64,000 bases of DNA, from NCBI RefSeq assembly GCF_043195135.1, contig NZ_JBAFWP010000002.1. One strand, given 5' to 3'. Every line of letters begins with the position of its first letter. The stretch's first letter is position 1. The notes below the pieces were generated by a model, which made no database searches, had not been told where the DNA came from, and worked only from the letters and a program-made list of their open reading frames with translations. The translations under genes and the position numbers were made by a program. Origin of the DNA: NCEH01 sp043195135. Lineage in GTDB: Bacteria; Pseudomonadota; Alphaproteobacteria; Rhizobiales; Xanthobacteraceae. Shown here piece by piece: positions 35,182-44,707 of the stretch.

Positions 35182-35859
35182 ATGACCACTCGCATCCTCT
35201 TGGTGGAAGACGATCTTCTCGAACGCCGCCGGCTCGAATCGAGCCTGGCCCATCTCGGTTACGACTGCGTCGGCGTCGGCGACGGCGATGCCGCACTGGC
35301 GCGGCTTGCCGTGGAGGCGTTCGACTGCGTGCTGCTCGATCTGGTGCTGCCGGGCCTCGACGGGCTGGGCGTGCTCGGCGTGCTGCGCGCACGCGGCTGC
35401 CCGGTGCCGGTGGTGGCTTGCGTCACCCCCTCGGGCCTCGATGCGGTGGCGTCGGCGATCCGCCTCGGGGCCCGCGATTTCGTGGTGAAGCCGGTGGGGG
35501 CGCTGCGGCTGAAGGTGGCGATCACCAATGCGGTCGCTCTGGCCGGCCTGGTGCACGCGGAGGCGCAGGCGCGCGCGGACCGACACAATGTCGTGACGCT
35601 CGCCCCCCTTCCGGACCAGGACGACCCAGCGGAAGAGCCGGCTCCGCGCATGTCGCTGATCGACCCGCAGGGCCATGTGCGCGCGCTGGTGCAGATCGAG
35701 GAAGAGGCGATCCGCGCCGCCGTCGCCCTTTATGGCGGGCGGATGAGCGAGGTCGCCCGGCGGCTCGGCATCGGCCGCTCGACGCTCTATCGTCGTCTCA
35801 ACGCGCTCGGTCTGGCTGTGACGGAACCATACCGTCCGCTGGCGGTTGCCGCCGAGTAG
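35182..35859 (+). CDS. Response regulator with receiver and Fis-type DNA-binding domain
   Basis: 225 residues from ATG 35182. The receiver domain (about 4-118) has ILLVEDDLLERRRLESSLAH, the phospho-Asp in DCVLLDLVLPGLDG and the Lys in FVVKPVGALRLK. A linker leads to a C-terminal Fis/NtrC-type helix-turn-helix (IRAAVALYGGRMSEVARRLG, IGRSTLYRRLNALGL). The central AAA+ sigma-54 interaction domain of NtrC is absent, so it cannot drive sigma-54 promoters by itself. It resembles NtrC but with the ATPase missing. No kinase is adjacent. TTAACCAT, like the short CtrA recognition sequence, lies about 50 nt upstream. Confidence 0.82.
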   Translation: MTTRILLVEDDLLERRRLESSLAHLGYDCVGVGDGDAALARLAVEAFDCVLLDLVLPGLDGLGVLGVLRARGCPVPVVACVTPSGLDAVASAIRLGARDFVVKPVGALRLKVAITNAVALAGLVHAEAQARADRHNVVTLAPLPDQDDPAEEPAPRMSLIDPQGHVRALVQIEEEAIRAAVALYGGRMSEVARRLGIGRSTLYRRLNALGLAVTEPYRPLAVAAE

Positions 35860-35969
35860 CAAACGTGGAAAAAGCCGTCACGCCAACGCTTGTGAGTTGA
35901 TGCGCGGCGGCACTCAGGCAAGCTTCCGGTGCAAGGAAGGTTGGCGTCGGCAAGGATTTGGAGAGGCCT

Positions 35970-38330
35970 ATGGCCCGTCAAGACAAGAAGGCATTCGCCA
36001 CGGCCGCCATCCTCGCCTGCGCGCTGATCGCGGGCGCGCCTGCCGGCATTGCGGAAAGCCCGGTGATGGGCGATGCCGGCATGGGCACCGCCACCGGTCC
36101 GGCCTCGGCGCCGCCCGCGCCCTTGGCGGGCGATGCCGCCCCCAGTCACCTTTATGGACAGGCGCCCGCGCCCGGCGATGCCAGCCCGGAACCGCGCCAG
36201 GCGGTGCCGCTCGCGGCGGAAACCGCGCCGCAGCAGCCCTCCCAGGCGAGTGCCGTGGTGCGCTCCGTCCCCGCGAACGGGGTGGAGGGGGTGCTTCAGG
36301 CGATCCGGCCCGCTTCCGCGGAGGCGCCCACATCCGCGCCTGCCGTTTCGCCCGATCCGGCGGCCGCCGCTGCTGCGATGCCCGTGCGCGAAAAGATGCC
36401 CCCGCGCGACGAAACCCCCGCGCAGGCGGGTTCGGAAGATGCGCAGGCCGCCATCGACCGCATGGCGCAGCCCGCGAACGAGGAATTGACCGCTCCGCCC
36501 GCGACGCTCGCGCCGCCGACCCGCGACGCGGCGGTGCCGCCATCTGCGTCCGAGGGCTCCGCGCCCGCCGCCACCGTTCAGGCCCCCGGCTCCGTTCCCC
36601 CGGCGGCGGCCGCCCAGGCGAGCCCGCCGGTGGACACGACTCCGTCGGAGGCCACCACCCCGGCGCCCGCAGCACCGGTGCAGGCGCAGACCCCGCCGGC
36701 CGCGCCCACCCGCACGGCGGCGCCCTCGGTCGTTCCGGCCGCACCCGCTGCTCCTGCGAGCGCCGCTGCGGCCGATCCGCTCGCCCCCATCGCCGAGCAG
36801 ATCGGCAAGCTGCTGGCGGTGCCCGGCGCCGACGCGCTGGTGGGTTCGGCCAAGGAGCAGGAAGCGCTTCTGAGCTTCTACAAGGCACGTATGGACGCGC
36901 CGGTGTTCGTGGACGCTTCCGGCTTCAACGCGCGCGGCAAGGCCGTGCTCGCCCGCTTCGCCGCCGCTGCCGAGGACGGCCTTGAGCCGAGCGATTATGC
37001 GCGCCCACGCCTCTCTCCCGGCGCCGACCCCCTCACGCTGGCACGGGCCGAGCTCAAGCTCGCCGCGACGGCGCTGCTCTATGCACGGCATGCCCAGGCG
37101 GGCCGGTTCGACCCGAGCCGGATTTCGGAGCTGATCGTTCCGACCCGCAGCTTCCCGGACGCGCTGGAGGTCCTGTCCAACCTCAGCACCACGTCGGACG
37201 CGAGCGCGGCGCTTCAGGCATACAATCCGCCGCACGAAGGCTATCGCGCCCTCAAGGCGCAGCTTGCCTCCAGCCGCTCGGCCCCGGCTTCCGCGCCGGC
37301 GGTGCGCATTCCGCCGGGCCCGACCTTGCGGCCCGGTGATGTGGATGCGCGCGTTCCCGCCCTGCGGGCCCGTCTCGGCCTGCGCGGCGGCGTCAACGAC
37401 CGGCTATACGACGGCGACCTGGCGGATGCGGTGAAGATGTTCCAGGCCAGCAACGGCCTCGATCCCGACGGTGTCGTCGGCGCCAGCACCGTTTCCGCCT
37501 TCAATGTGGCGGCCAGCGCCCATGGCGTGGATCGCACCGCCGACATCATCGCCAATATGGAGCGCTGGCGCTGGCTGCTGCGCGACATCGGCGCGACGCG
37601 CGTGATGGTCAACATTCCCGAATTCGTCGTGCGCATCTATGACAACGACCGGGAGGTCCACGAGACCCGCGTCGTCGTGGGCAAGCCGGAAACCCCGACG
37701 CCCTTGCTGAGCCACGACATGGAATATGTCGTGCTCAATCCCTATTGGAACATCCCGCCGAGCATCGCCCGCAAGGAGATGCTGCCCAAGCTCCAGGCCG
37801 ACCCCTATTTCCTCGCCCGCCAGGGCATGGAGGTGGTGCGCAACGGCCGGGTGGTGGACCCGGGCACGGTGAACTGGAATGCCGGCCTCGGCGGCACGTC
37901 CTTCCGCCAGCCCCCGGGCGAGCGCAATGCCCTGGGCCGCATCAAGTTCATGTTCCCGAACAACCAGTCGGTCTATCTGCACGACACGCCCTCGAAGGCC
38001 CTGTTCGCCCGGGACAAGCGGGCCTTCTCCCATGGCTGCATCCGCGTGCAGGAGCCGCTGAAGTTCGGCGAGGTCATCTTCAACCTCGGCCTCGGCTCCA
38101 CCGAATGGACCGATGCGAAGATCGGCAAGATGCTGGGTGGGGCGGAGCGCTACATCAACCTGAAGCACCATATTCCGGTGCATCTGGTGTATTTCACGGC
38201 CTTCGTGGAGAACGGCCGGCTGCAAGTGCGCGAAGACGTCTACGGCATCAACGAAAAGGTCAAAGCCCAGCTCGGCCTCGCCGGTGGCCAAACCATGGCG
38301 GCGGGGCGGCCCCAGTCGGCCGCCCGCTGA
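35970..38330 (+). CDS. L,D-transpeptidase (YcbB/LdtD type) with long Ala/Pro-rich N-terminal region
   Basis: 786 residues from ATG 35970, just after GGAGAGG. A signal peptide (AFATAAILACALIAGAPAG) is followed by some 230 residues of Ala/Pro/Thr low complexity. The YcbB-type scaffold domain then follows (IAEQIGKLLAVPGADALVGS, YARPRLSPGADPLTLARAEL), with a peptidoglycan-binding domain 1 (VKMFQASNGLDPDGVVGAST) and the YkuD catalytic domain with SHGCIRVQEP (His688, Cys690). It makes 3-3 crosslinks in the cell wall from the periplasmic face. The long flexible part probably spans towards the envelope. A DUF882 protein is encoded next, suggesting joint cell-wall work. Confidence 0.9.
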   Translation: MARQDKKAFATAAILACALIAGAPAGIAESPVMGDAGMGTATGPASAPPAPLAGDAAPSHLYGQAPAPGDASPEPRQAVPLAAETAPQQPSQASAVVRSVPANGVEGVLQAIRPASAEAPTSAPAVSPDPAAAAAAMPVREKMPPRDETPAQAGSEDAQAAIDRMAQPANEELTAPPATLAPPTRDAAVPPSASEGSAPAATVQAPGSVPPAAAAQASPPVDTTPSEATTPAPAAPVQAQTPPAAPTRTAAPSVVPAAPAAPASAAAADPLAPIAEQIGKLLAVPGADALVGSAKEQEALLSFYKARMDAPVFVDASGFNARGKAVLARFAAAAEDGLEPSDYARPRLSPGADPLTLARAELKLAATALLYARHAQAGRFDPSRISELIVPTRSFPDALEVLSNLSTTSDASAALQAYNPPHEGYRALKAQLASSRSAPASAPAVRIPPGPTLRPGDVDARVPALRARLGLRGGVNDRLYDGDLADAVKMFQASNGLDPDGVVGASTVSAFNVAASAHGVDRTADIIANMERWRWLLRDIGATRVMVNIPEFVVRIYDNDREVHETRVVVGKPETPTPLLSHDMEYVVLNPYWNIPPSIARKEMLPKLQADPYFLARQGMEVVRNGRVVDPGTVNWNAGLGGTSFRQPPGERNALGRIKFMFPNNQSVYLHDTPSKALFARDKRAFSHGCIRVQEPLKFGEVIFNLGLGSTEWTDAKIGKMLGGAERYINLKHHIPVHLVYFTAFVENGRLQVREDVYGINEKVKAQLGLAGGQTMAAGRPQSAAR

Positions 38331-38569
38331 AGGGCACGGCCAAGTTCCTGATTATGGCTCGCTTCAAGCTTGCATGTGGCATTCTTGCCACATGGAACCA
38401 GCACGTTTTTGCCATACTCGCCCGTTAGTCACGCTGCTGTGACCTTGCGAACCGGTTGATAAACCGGGCAAGCTGGGGTGGGGGCGAGGGGCGTCAACGT
38501 GCCCTTAACCGAACCCGATAAGACTCTGTTGAGCTTCGCGCCGCGCGACCAACCGGTTGCGCGACTGAG

Positions 38570-40078
38570 ATGAATCTGAGCCTCGGGTTCGAGCCTTTGC
38601 AAAAGACATTCCGTTCCGTATCGCAGATCGTCTCCCGCGCCTTCACGGCGAAGGGGGTGCGCTCTCTGGCGATCGCCGTCGCCATCGTCGCCGGTGGCGC
38701 CACGTCTCTCCAGAATGCGGTCGCCAACGGCGACACCCGCACCCTCTACATCGAGAACATGCATACGGGCGAAAAGGGCGCGTTCACCTTCAAGAAGGAA
38801 GGCCGCTACGATCCCGAGGTGCTCAAGAAGCTGAGTTGGCTCCTGCGCGACTGGCGCAAGGAAGAGCCCATCGACATGGACCCCCAGCTGTTCGACCTGA
38901 TCTGGGAAGTCTATCGCGACGTGGACGCCAAGGAGAGCATCCATGTGGTGTGCGGCTATCGCTCGCCGGCGACCAACGCCATGCTGCGCGCCCGCAGCAA
39001 GGGCGTGGCCCAGCAGAGCCAGCACACCCGCGGCAAGGCGATGGATTTCTATATCCCCGGCGTCAATCTCGCCGATCTGCGCGCCGCCGGCCTGCGGCTG
39101 CAACGCGGCGGCGTCGGCTTCTATCCCACCTCCGGTTCGCCGTTCGTGCACATGGATACCGGCGGGGTGCGCATGTGGCCGCGCATGACCCACGACCAGC
39201 TGGTGAAGGTGTTCCCCGACGGCAAGACCGTGCATATCCCCGCCGATGGCAAGCCGCTCGCCAATTACAACGCGGCCGTGGCCGAGCTCGAGGCGCGGGG
39301 CGGCCGGGCGGATACGCAGGTCGCTTCCAACGATTCCGGCAAGGGCATCAAGACCTTCTTCGCCTCGCTGTTCGGCCGGAAGGGCAGCGACGACGAAGGC
39401 GCGGACGAGGCGCCGGTGCGCGCCCGGGTCGCGACCGCGAAGACGTCGCCGGTCGCCGACAGCGAAGCCGATACCGATACCCCCGCCGCCCGCGCGGCGG
39501 CGCCGGCGAGCCGGGTCGCGGTCGCAGCCGCGCCGGTTCCCGTCGCGCGGCCGGCGGAAATCGCCGCCGCTCTTGCGACGGCGCAGCAGACCGCCCAGGC
39601 CACCATGGCGCCGCTCCCGCTCAAGCGGCCCAACGCGCCCGCCCCGCAGCCGCCGGTGCAGACCGCCGCGCTCGGCCCCGTGCCGCTGCCCGCCGTCATC
39701 ACCCGCGGCACCGAGGCACCGCCCCCGGCCGTGCTCGGCTATGCCTCGGCCGCCGACCCGGTGGGCGGCATGCCGCAGAATCTCGTGATGTCGGCAGGGC
39801 CCCAGCCGAGACTGCGGGAGAAGACCAAGGCCGCCGAAATTCCCTTCGGCCGCATGTTCCTGGCGCCGAGCCTGACCGCGGAACCCTATCTGCGGGCCCC
39901 CGAAATGCGGGTCTTCACCGCCTTCCTCACCGCGCCGCGCGAAGTGGTGGCAATGGGCTTTTCCTATGACGCGACCGGCGGGCTTTCCACCCAGCGCTTT
40001 TCCGGCCCCGCCATCGCCTCGCTGCCCACCTATATGTTCGCTTCCGCCAACGTGCGCCTGACCCAGCGCCTGCCCTGA
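38570..40078 (+). CDS. DUF882/YcbK-like peptidoglycan peptidase-fold protein
   Basis: 502 residues. An N-terminal export signal or anchor (RSLAIAVAIVAGGATSLQNA) is followed by the M15-like domain at about 55-215. CGYRSPATNAMLRARSKGVA, SQHTRGKAMDFYIPG and FVHMDTGGVR provide the zinc ligands of D,D-/L,D-carboxypeptidase-type folds. The remaining 280 residues are Ala/Pro-rich with a short conserved end. Such proteins are encoded beside L,D-transpeptidases and probably trim peptides of the wall in the periplasm. The gap of 239 nt to the upstream gene may hold its own promoter. Confidence 0.85.
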   Translation: MNLSLGFEPLQKTFRSVSQIVSRAFTAKGVRSLAIAVAIVAGGATSLQNAVANGDTRTLYIENMHTGEKGAFTFKKEGRYDPEVLKKLSWLLRDWRKEEPIDMDPQLFDLIWEVYRDVDAKESIHVVCGYRSPATNAMLRARSKGVAQQSQHTRGKAMDFYIPGVNLADLRAAGLRLQRGGVGFYPTSGSPFVHMDTGGVRMWPRMTHDQLVKVFPDGKTVHIPADGKPLANYNAAVAELEARGGRADTQVASNDSGKGIKTFFASLFGRKGSDDEGADEAPVRARVATAKTSPVADSEADTDTPAARAAAPASRVAVAAAPVPVARPAEIAAALATAQQTAQATMAPLPLKRPNAPAPQPPVQTAALGPVPLPAVITRGTEAPPPAVLGYASAADPVGGMPQNLVMSAGPQPRLREKTKAAEIPFGRMFLAPSLTAEPYLRAPEMRVFTAFLTAPREVVAMGFSYDATGGLSTQRFSGPAIASLPTYMFASANVRLTQRLP

Positions 40079-40108
40079 GAACGGCTTGTCCTGAGCACGC
40101 TTCGCCCT

Positions 40109-40168
40109 GGGCGCGGCGTGGCCTGGGCGCGGCGTGCTCCGGGCGCGGCGTGCTCAGGGCGCGGCGCC
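40109..40168. repeat. 16-bp tandem repeat, about 3.75 copies
   Basis: The unit GGGCGCGGCGTG plus GCCT, CTCC or CTCA occurs at 40109, 40125 and 40141, with a partial fourth copy at 40157-40168. It lies in the 113-nt gap between convergent genes and has no hairpin with a U-tract. Confidence 0.7.
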
Positions 40169-40191
40169 GGGCCGGCGGGCGTGTGGCCGCC

Positions 40192-40938
40192 TCAGCCGGC
40201 GGCGCGGGCGCGACGGCGCGCGGGCTCGGCCTTTTCCTTGGCCGGCGCGGGTGCCTCGGCTTCGCCCTCGGGCGCGCCGGCGGGCAGGTTGCGGAATTTG
40301 GCCGTGCGCAGGATGTGGGTGCGCATCACATGGGCCGCCCGCTCCGCATCGCGCGATTCCAGGGCGGCGAGCAAATCGCGGATTTCCCCGAGCGCGCTGG
40401 TCGGGCGCGGCGAGCCGACGCTGGTGCGTTGAATCCAATGCACCTTGTCCAGCAGGTTCACGAGGATGCCGTGGATCAGCCCATTTCCGGCGGCGCTATA
40501 GATGGCCCGGTGGGTTTGCAGGTCGAGGGCGAAATATTCCTCGACGCGCCCTTCGGCGATTTCCGTGCCGAACGCCTCGAAGGCGCGCCGCAGCTTGGCC
40601 AGCTCCTCCTGCGACATGCGCTCGGCCGCAAGGCCGGCGACCGCCGGCTCCAGGATCAGGCGCAGTTCGAACACCTCGTTCATCTCGGCGTCGGTGAGGC
40701 CTTTCACATAGGTGCCGCTTTGCGGCGACACCGCGATCCACCCCTCGCCCTGGAGGCGGGCGAGGGCGGTGCGGATGGGCGAGCGCCCGACCCCGAGTTC
40801 CGCCGCCAGCCGCACCTCGCTGAGCTTTTCGCCGGGCGCGAACCGGCGATCCATGATGCGCGCCTTGATCTCCCGATAGGATGCGGCGGCCCGCCCGATA
40901 TCTGCGGCGGCGAGGGGACTTTCGATCATTGGAGGCAT
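40192..40938 (-). CDS. GntR family (FadR/FCD) transcriptional regulator of the catabolic block
   Basis: 248 residues from ATG 40938; ATG 40929 is an alternative. A winged helix is at about 20-85 (REIKARIMDRRFAPGEKLSE, LAAELGVGRSPIRTALARLQ) and an FCD domain at about 95-225 (MNEVFELRLILEPAVAGLAA, LDLQTHRAIYSAAGNGLIHG). The C-terminal tail is Arg/Ala/Pro-rich. It is the last gene of the minus-strand operon that begins with the binding protein at 46545, only 7 nt after the acyl-CoA synthetase. It probably senses an acyl or amino-acid-derived metabolite and may act at operators found in this block (inference). Confidence 0.87.
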   Translation of the reverse strand: MPPMIESPLAAADIGRAAASYREIKARIMDRRFAPGEKLSEVRLAAELGVGRSPIRTALARLQGEGWIAVSPQSGTYVKGLTDAEMNEVFELRLILEPAVAGLAAERMSQEELAKLRRAFEAFGTEIAEGRVEEYFALDLQTHRAIYSAAGNGLIHGILVNLLDKVHWIQRTSVGSPRPTSALGEIRDLLAALESRDAERAAHVMRTHILRTAKFRNLPAGAPEGEAEAPAPAKEKAEPARRRARAAG

Positions 40939-40945
40939 CGGGCTT

Positions 40946-43072
40946 TCAATCGGAACCGGCGGATTTTGGTATAATCACGCAATCGAGTGCACTGCAACCC
41001 AAGCCGGCTGCGAATACAGCCAGGGGATTGATCTCGACCTCGGAAATTTCCCCGGAGAAGTCTGCGAGAAAAGTCGAAAGCGCACTGATGATCTGCGCGA
41101 CCGCCAGTTTATCTGCCGGTTGCTTGCCGCGCCAACCGTCCAGCAGGCGCGAGACTTGGGTGGTGCAAAGGGCGTCCAGCGCCCGCTCCGGCGTGATGGG
41201 CGCGAGGCGCACCGCCACATCCTTGTAGAGTTCCACCTCGACGCCCCCGGCGCCCATGACGATCAGCGGGCCGAAATCGGGATCCGTGCGCCCGCCGATG
41301 AACAATTCGGCGATGGGGGCGGCCTGTTCCTGAACCAGCAAGCCGAGCACCGCCCCGGTTTTCACGGCCGCCGCGGCCTCCAGCATGCGTTCGGCGGCGG
41401 CGCGGACGTCCTCGGGCGTCTTCAGCCCCACCTTCACCAGACCGGCATCGGACTTGTGGACGAGATTCTCCACCAGGCCCTTCAGCACCACGGGATAGCC
41501 GAGCGCCTGCGCCGCCTCCACCGCTTCCGCGGCGGTCGCGACCTGCATCTCGCGTGGGCCGGCGATGCCATAGGCCGCCAGCACCTCCTTCGCCTCGCGC
41601 TCGGTGGCAAGGCGGGTAGACGGAATTTCGCCCATCCGCGCCCGCGCCAAAGGGGCGTGTGCGGAAGCGCCGTCGGTGCGAACCGGCGCCTGTGCCGCCG
41701 CCCAGCGGCCATAGCGCGAGAGCGCCATCATGCCGGCGCGGGTGCCGCGCAGATAGGGCACGCCGAGCGCGGTGGCGGCGGCGTTCAGCTCCACATGCGG
41801 CTGGTCGGAGAGATTGGACAGCGCCACCAGGGGCTTGCCGCTGTCCTGCGCGCCCGCGGCCACCGATTTCAGCAGCGCCGAATAGCGCGCCGCCTGCTGG
41901 GCGCCGAGCCCGAACGGCGCGTCCTGCAACAGCACCAGCAGCCCCACGTCGTCCTGAGCGGTGATCGCCCGTGCGCAGCCGCGCGCCACCTCGGGATCGT
42001 ACAATCCGGCCCAGGTGAGATCGAGCGGATTGCCGATATGGGCATAATCCGGCAGCAGGCGCGTGAGTTCTTCCGCCGTGGACGGGGCGATGGGGGCAAA
42101 TTCAAAGCCCACCTCTTCCGCCATGTCGAGCGCGAGCGCGATTTCCCCGCCCGAGAGCGAGAGCGCCGCCGCCTTGCGCCCTTTGGGCACCTCGGCCAAC
42201 TGCGAGACCAGGAGCGCGGTCTCGATCAGTTCGTCGAGCGAGAACACCTGGATCGCGCCGGCATCCGCGAGGGCGGCATCGCAGGCTTCGACGCTGCCGG
42301 CGACCGCGCCGGTATGGGCCTTCACCGCTTCCTGCCCCTTGGCCGAGCGGCCGCTCTTCAGCACGATGACCGGCTTGCCCTTCGCCCGCGCGCGCCGCAG
42401 CGCCGCGATGAAATGCTGGGGCTTCTTGATCTGCTCGGCGAACACCACGATGGTCGTCACCGCCGGGTCGTCGAGGAATGCCTCGATATAATCGGCGGCG
42501 GTGGTCACGGCCTCGTTGCCGGAGGTCACCACATAGCTGAAGCCGAGGCCGCGCGCGGAATTCAGCAGGGCGATGCCCACGGAGCCGCTCTGCAGCACCG
42601 CCGCGATGCCGCCGCGCGCGATCCGGTCCGGCAGCGAGGTGCCGAACAGCGCGGTCTTGCCGGCGAAATTCAGCAGGCCGAGGCAATTGGGGCCGCACAC
42701 CGCGAGATCGTGGGCCCGCGCGATTTCCACCAGTTCCGCCTGCGCGGCGATGCCTTCCGGCCCGGTCTCGCCGAACCCGCTGGAGAGGATGACGAGGGCG
42801 CCCGCGCCCTTCGCCACCGCCTCGCGGGCAACGCCGGCCACCGCATCCGCCCCCACCGCCACGAACACCGCATCCACCGTGCCGGGGATATCGGCAAGGC
42901 TGGCATGGGCCTTCTGGCCGAGCAGGTCCGCCCGGCGCGGGTTCACCAGATGGACCTGCCCTTCAAATCCCACATGCTGAAGGGCATTCCAGGCGTTCAG
43001 CCCCGGCCCCACCTTGTCGGACGCGCCGACAATGGCGATGGAGCGCGGCCGCAGCAGGCTCTCGATACCCAT
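40946..43072 (-). CDS. ADP-forming acetate--CoA ligase / acyl-CoA synthetase family protein
   Basis: 708 residues from ATG 43072. Alpha-type parts come first: a CoA-binding Rossmann domain (LRPRSIAIVGASDKVGPGLN, about 8-130) and the succinyl-CoA-synthetase-like flavodoxin domains, with the phospho-His candidate in VVLKSGRSAKGQEAVKAHTG. Then comes the beta-type ATP-grasp domain (GYPVVLKGLVENLVHKSDAG, SEVEINPLAVF) at about 480-708. The enzyme activates an organic acid to its CoA ester with ATP, giving ADP and phosphate. The start overlaps the enoyl-CoA hydratase stop (TGATG), so the pair most likely processes one acyl substrate. Confidence 0.88.
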   Translation of the reverse strand: MGIESLLRPRSIAIVGASDKVGPGLNAWNALQHVGFEGQVHLVNPRRADLLGQKAHASLADIPGTVDAVFVAVGADAVAGVAREAVAKGAGALVILSSGFGETGPEGIAAQAELVEIARAHDLAVCGPNCLGLLNFAGKTALFGTSLPDRIARGGIAAVLQSGSVGIALLNSARGLGFSYVVTSGNEAVTTAADYIEAFLDDPAVTTIVVFAEQIKKPQHFIAALRRARAKGKPVIVLKSGRSAKGQEAVKAHTGAVAGSVEACDAALADAGAIQVFSLDELIETALLVSQLAEVPKGRKAAALSLSGGEIALALDMAEEVGFEFAPIAPSTAEELTRLLPDYAHIGNPLDLTWAGLYDPEVARGCARAITAQDDVGLLVLLQDAPFGLGAQQAARYSALLKSVAAGAQDSGKPLVALSNLSDQPHVELNAAATALGVPYLRGTRAGMMALSRYGRWAAAQAPVRTDGASAHAPLARARMGEIPSTRLATEREAKEVLAAYGIAGPREMQVATAAEAVEAAQALGYPVVLKGLVENLVHKSDAGLVKVGLKTPEDVRAAAERMLEAAAAVKTGAVLGLLVQEQAAPIAELFIGGRTDPDFGPLIVMGAGGVEVELYKDVAVRLAPITPERALDALCTTQVSRLLDGWRGKQPADKLAVAQIISALSTFLADFSGEISEVEINPLAVFAAGLGCSALDCVIIPKSAGSD

Positions 43073-43857
43073 CAAATCCTCGCAAAGACCGGCTCGCGCT
43101 TCTCGGTGAAGGCTTTGGGGCCTTCGTGGGCGTCCGGGTGGGAGAACACCTGCTGGCAGATTTCTTCCTCGAACTGCGCCATGGCGTTCCAGCCTTCGCG
43201 CATGTTGAAGGCGATCGCCGCGCGGGTGGCGCGAATGGCGTTGGGGGAAGCCTTGGAGATGCGCCGCGCGATCGCGGTGGCTTCCTCCATCAGCTTGTCG
43301 CGCGGCACCACCTTGGTGATGAGCCCGAGGTCCTGCGCGGTCTTGGCATCGAAATTCTCGCCGATCAGCAGGATGTCGAGCGCGCGGTTGCGGCCGACCA
43401 GGCGCGGCAGGCGGGTGAGGCCCATGCCCCAGCTCGGCACCATGCCGATATAGGCATCGCCGGCGCGGAAGATGGCGTTGTCCGCCGCGATGCGGATGTC
43501 GCAGACCCAGCCGATGGCGGTGCCGCCGCCGATGCAATAGCCGTGGATGGCGCTGACCACGGGCACGAAATAGCCCTCCAGCCGGTTCAGCGTGCGGCGG
43601 CCCAATTCGCGGAACGCCTTGGCCGCTTCCGGTCCGCCGAAATCGCGCTCCTGCCTCAGGTCGCCGCCGGCGCTGAAGGCCTTTTCGCCGGTGCCGGTGA
43701 GAATGACGCAGCGCGCCTCGCCTTCGGCTTCCACGGTGTCGAGCGCCGCGATCAGCGCTTCCAGCACGGCGGAGGACAGGGCGTTCACCGGCGGGTTGTT
43801 GAGGGTGAGCGTGACGACATGGCCGTCGCGCGCGATCTTCACGAGGGGATCGCTCAT
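43072..43857 (-). CDS. Enoyl-CoA hydratase/isomerase family protein
   Basis: 261 residues from ATG 43857. The crotonase fold is clear: TLTLNNPPVNALSSAVLEAL, EKAFSAGGDLRQ for the first oxyanion strand, HGYCIGGGTAIGWVCDIRIA for the second, then GMVPSWGMGLTRLPRLVGRN. A Glu candidate lies within the latter part. It hydrates or isomerises an unsaturated acyl-CoA in the cytoplasm. It sits between the ABC permease gene (34 nt gap) and the acyl-CoA synthetase (overlap), so activation and hydration of a transported acid are suggested. Confidence 0.87.
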   Translation of the reverse strand: MSDPLVKIARDGHVVTLTLNNPPVNALSSAVLEALIAALDTVEAEGEARCVILTGTGEKAFSAGGDLRQERDFGGPEAAKAFRELGRRTLNRLEGYFVPVVSAIHGYCIGGGTAIGWVCDIRIAADNAIFRAGDAYIGMVPSWGMGLTRLPRLVGRNRALDILLIGENFDAKTAQDLGLITKVVPRDKLMEEATAIARRISKASPNAIRATRAAIAFNMREGWNAMAQFEEEICQQVFSHPDAHEGPKAFTEKREPVFARI

Positions 43858-43891
43858 GGACTTTCTCCGATCTTGTTTTCTGTTCTGAGAT

Positions 43892-44686
43892 TTAATGGTC
43901 GTTGGCCTGGAGGCCCTTGGGCTTGCCCCAGAACACCAGCCGCACATGGAAGAAGCGCACCATGGCGTGCAGCGCGATGCCGAGCAGGGCCAGCACCACC
44001 AGCACCGCGAACATGCCGGACACGTCCATGTTGTAGTTGAGCTGCATCAGCAGATTGCCGAGCCCCCGGTCGGCGCCGATGAATTCGCCCACCAGCGCGC
44101 CGGTGATGGAAAAGACGATGGCAACGTTCAGTCCGGCAAAGATGAAGGGCAGTGAATTGGGGAACACCACCATGTGGAATTCCTGCCAGCGCGAGGCGAC
44201 CAGCGAGCGCATCAGGTCGATCTTCTCAGCCTCGATGGTCGAGAAGCCGATGATAGCGTTGATGAGCACCGGGAAGAAGGAGATGATCGCGGCGATGGCG
44301 ATCTTGGATTCGATCCCAATGCCCACCCACACCACGATGAGCGGGGCGAGCGCCACCTTCGGCAGGGCCTGGAAGCCGACGAGATAAGGCATCAGCGCGC
44401 GCTCGATCAGCTCCGAGCGGGTGACGAGGAAGGCGCACGCCACCGCCGCCGCGGAGCCGATGAGAAAGCCGGAGAGCGCCTCGAACAAGGTGACGAGGGT
44501 CGCCCCCACCAGCAGCCCGCGATCGAAGATGATCCAGAGCGCCCGCAGCACGGAGGACGGCGGCGGAATGAGAAGGGCGGACACGCCGAACAGGCGGGGC
44601 AGCGCTTCCCAGAGGCCGAAGATGATGATGCCCGCGACCAGCGGCGGGCCATAGCGATGGAGGATCTGCTTGAGGCGCGAATTCAT
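43892..44686 (-). CDS. ABC transporter permease (nitrate/taurine/pyrimidine type)
   Basis: 264 residues with about six membrane helices (PLVAGIIIFGLWEALPRLFG, FLIGSAAAVACAFLVT, IAIAAIISFFPVLINAIIGF, ISGALVGEFIGA-like end). The EAA-type cytoplasmic loop is SLVASRWQEFHMVVFPNSLP. The family (SsuC/TauC/ThiX-like) imports sulfonates, taurine, pyrimidine or thiamine precursors and similar small molecules. It is encoded after the ATPase gene (21 nt gap) and before enoyl-CoA hydratase. Confidence 0.88.
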   Translation of the reverse strand: MNSRLKQILHRYGPPLVAGIIIFGLWEALPRLFGVSALLIPPPSSVLRALWIIFDRGLLVGATLVTLFEALSGFLIGSAAAVACAFLVTRSELIERALMPYLVGFQALPKVALAPLIVVWVGIGIESKIAIAAIISFFPVLINAIIGFSTIEAEKIDLMRSLVASRWQEFHMVVFPNSLPFIFAGLNVAIVFSITGALVGEFIGADRGLGNLLMQLNYNMDVSGMFAVLVVLALLGIALHAMVRFFHVRLVFWGKPKGLQANDH

Positions 44687-44707
44687 GGCGTTTGCTTTCC
44701 GATGCGC

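Noticed and set aside
33284..35185. Plus-strand open frame antisense to oligoendopeptidase F
   Set aside because: The opposite strand carries the complete HExxH peptidase; the antisense frame has no family features.
40109..40168. Tandem repeats considered as a CRISPR array
   Set aside because: Units are 16 bp and contiguous, with no unique spacers; no cas gene is present in the window.
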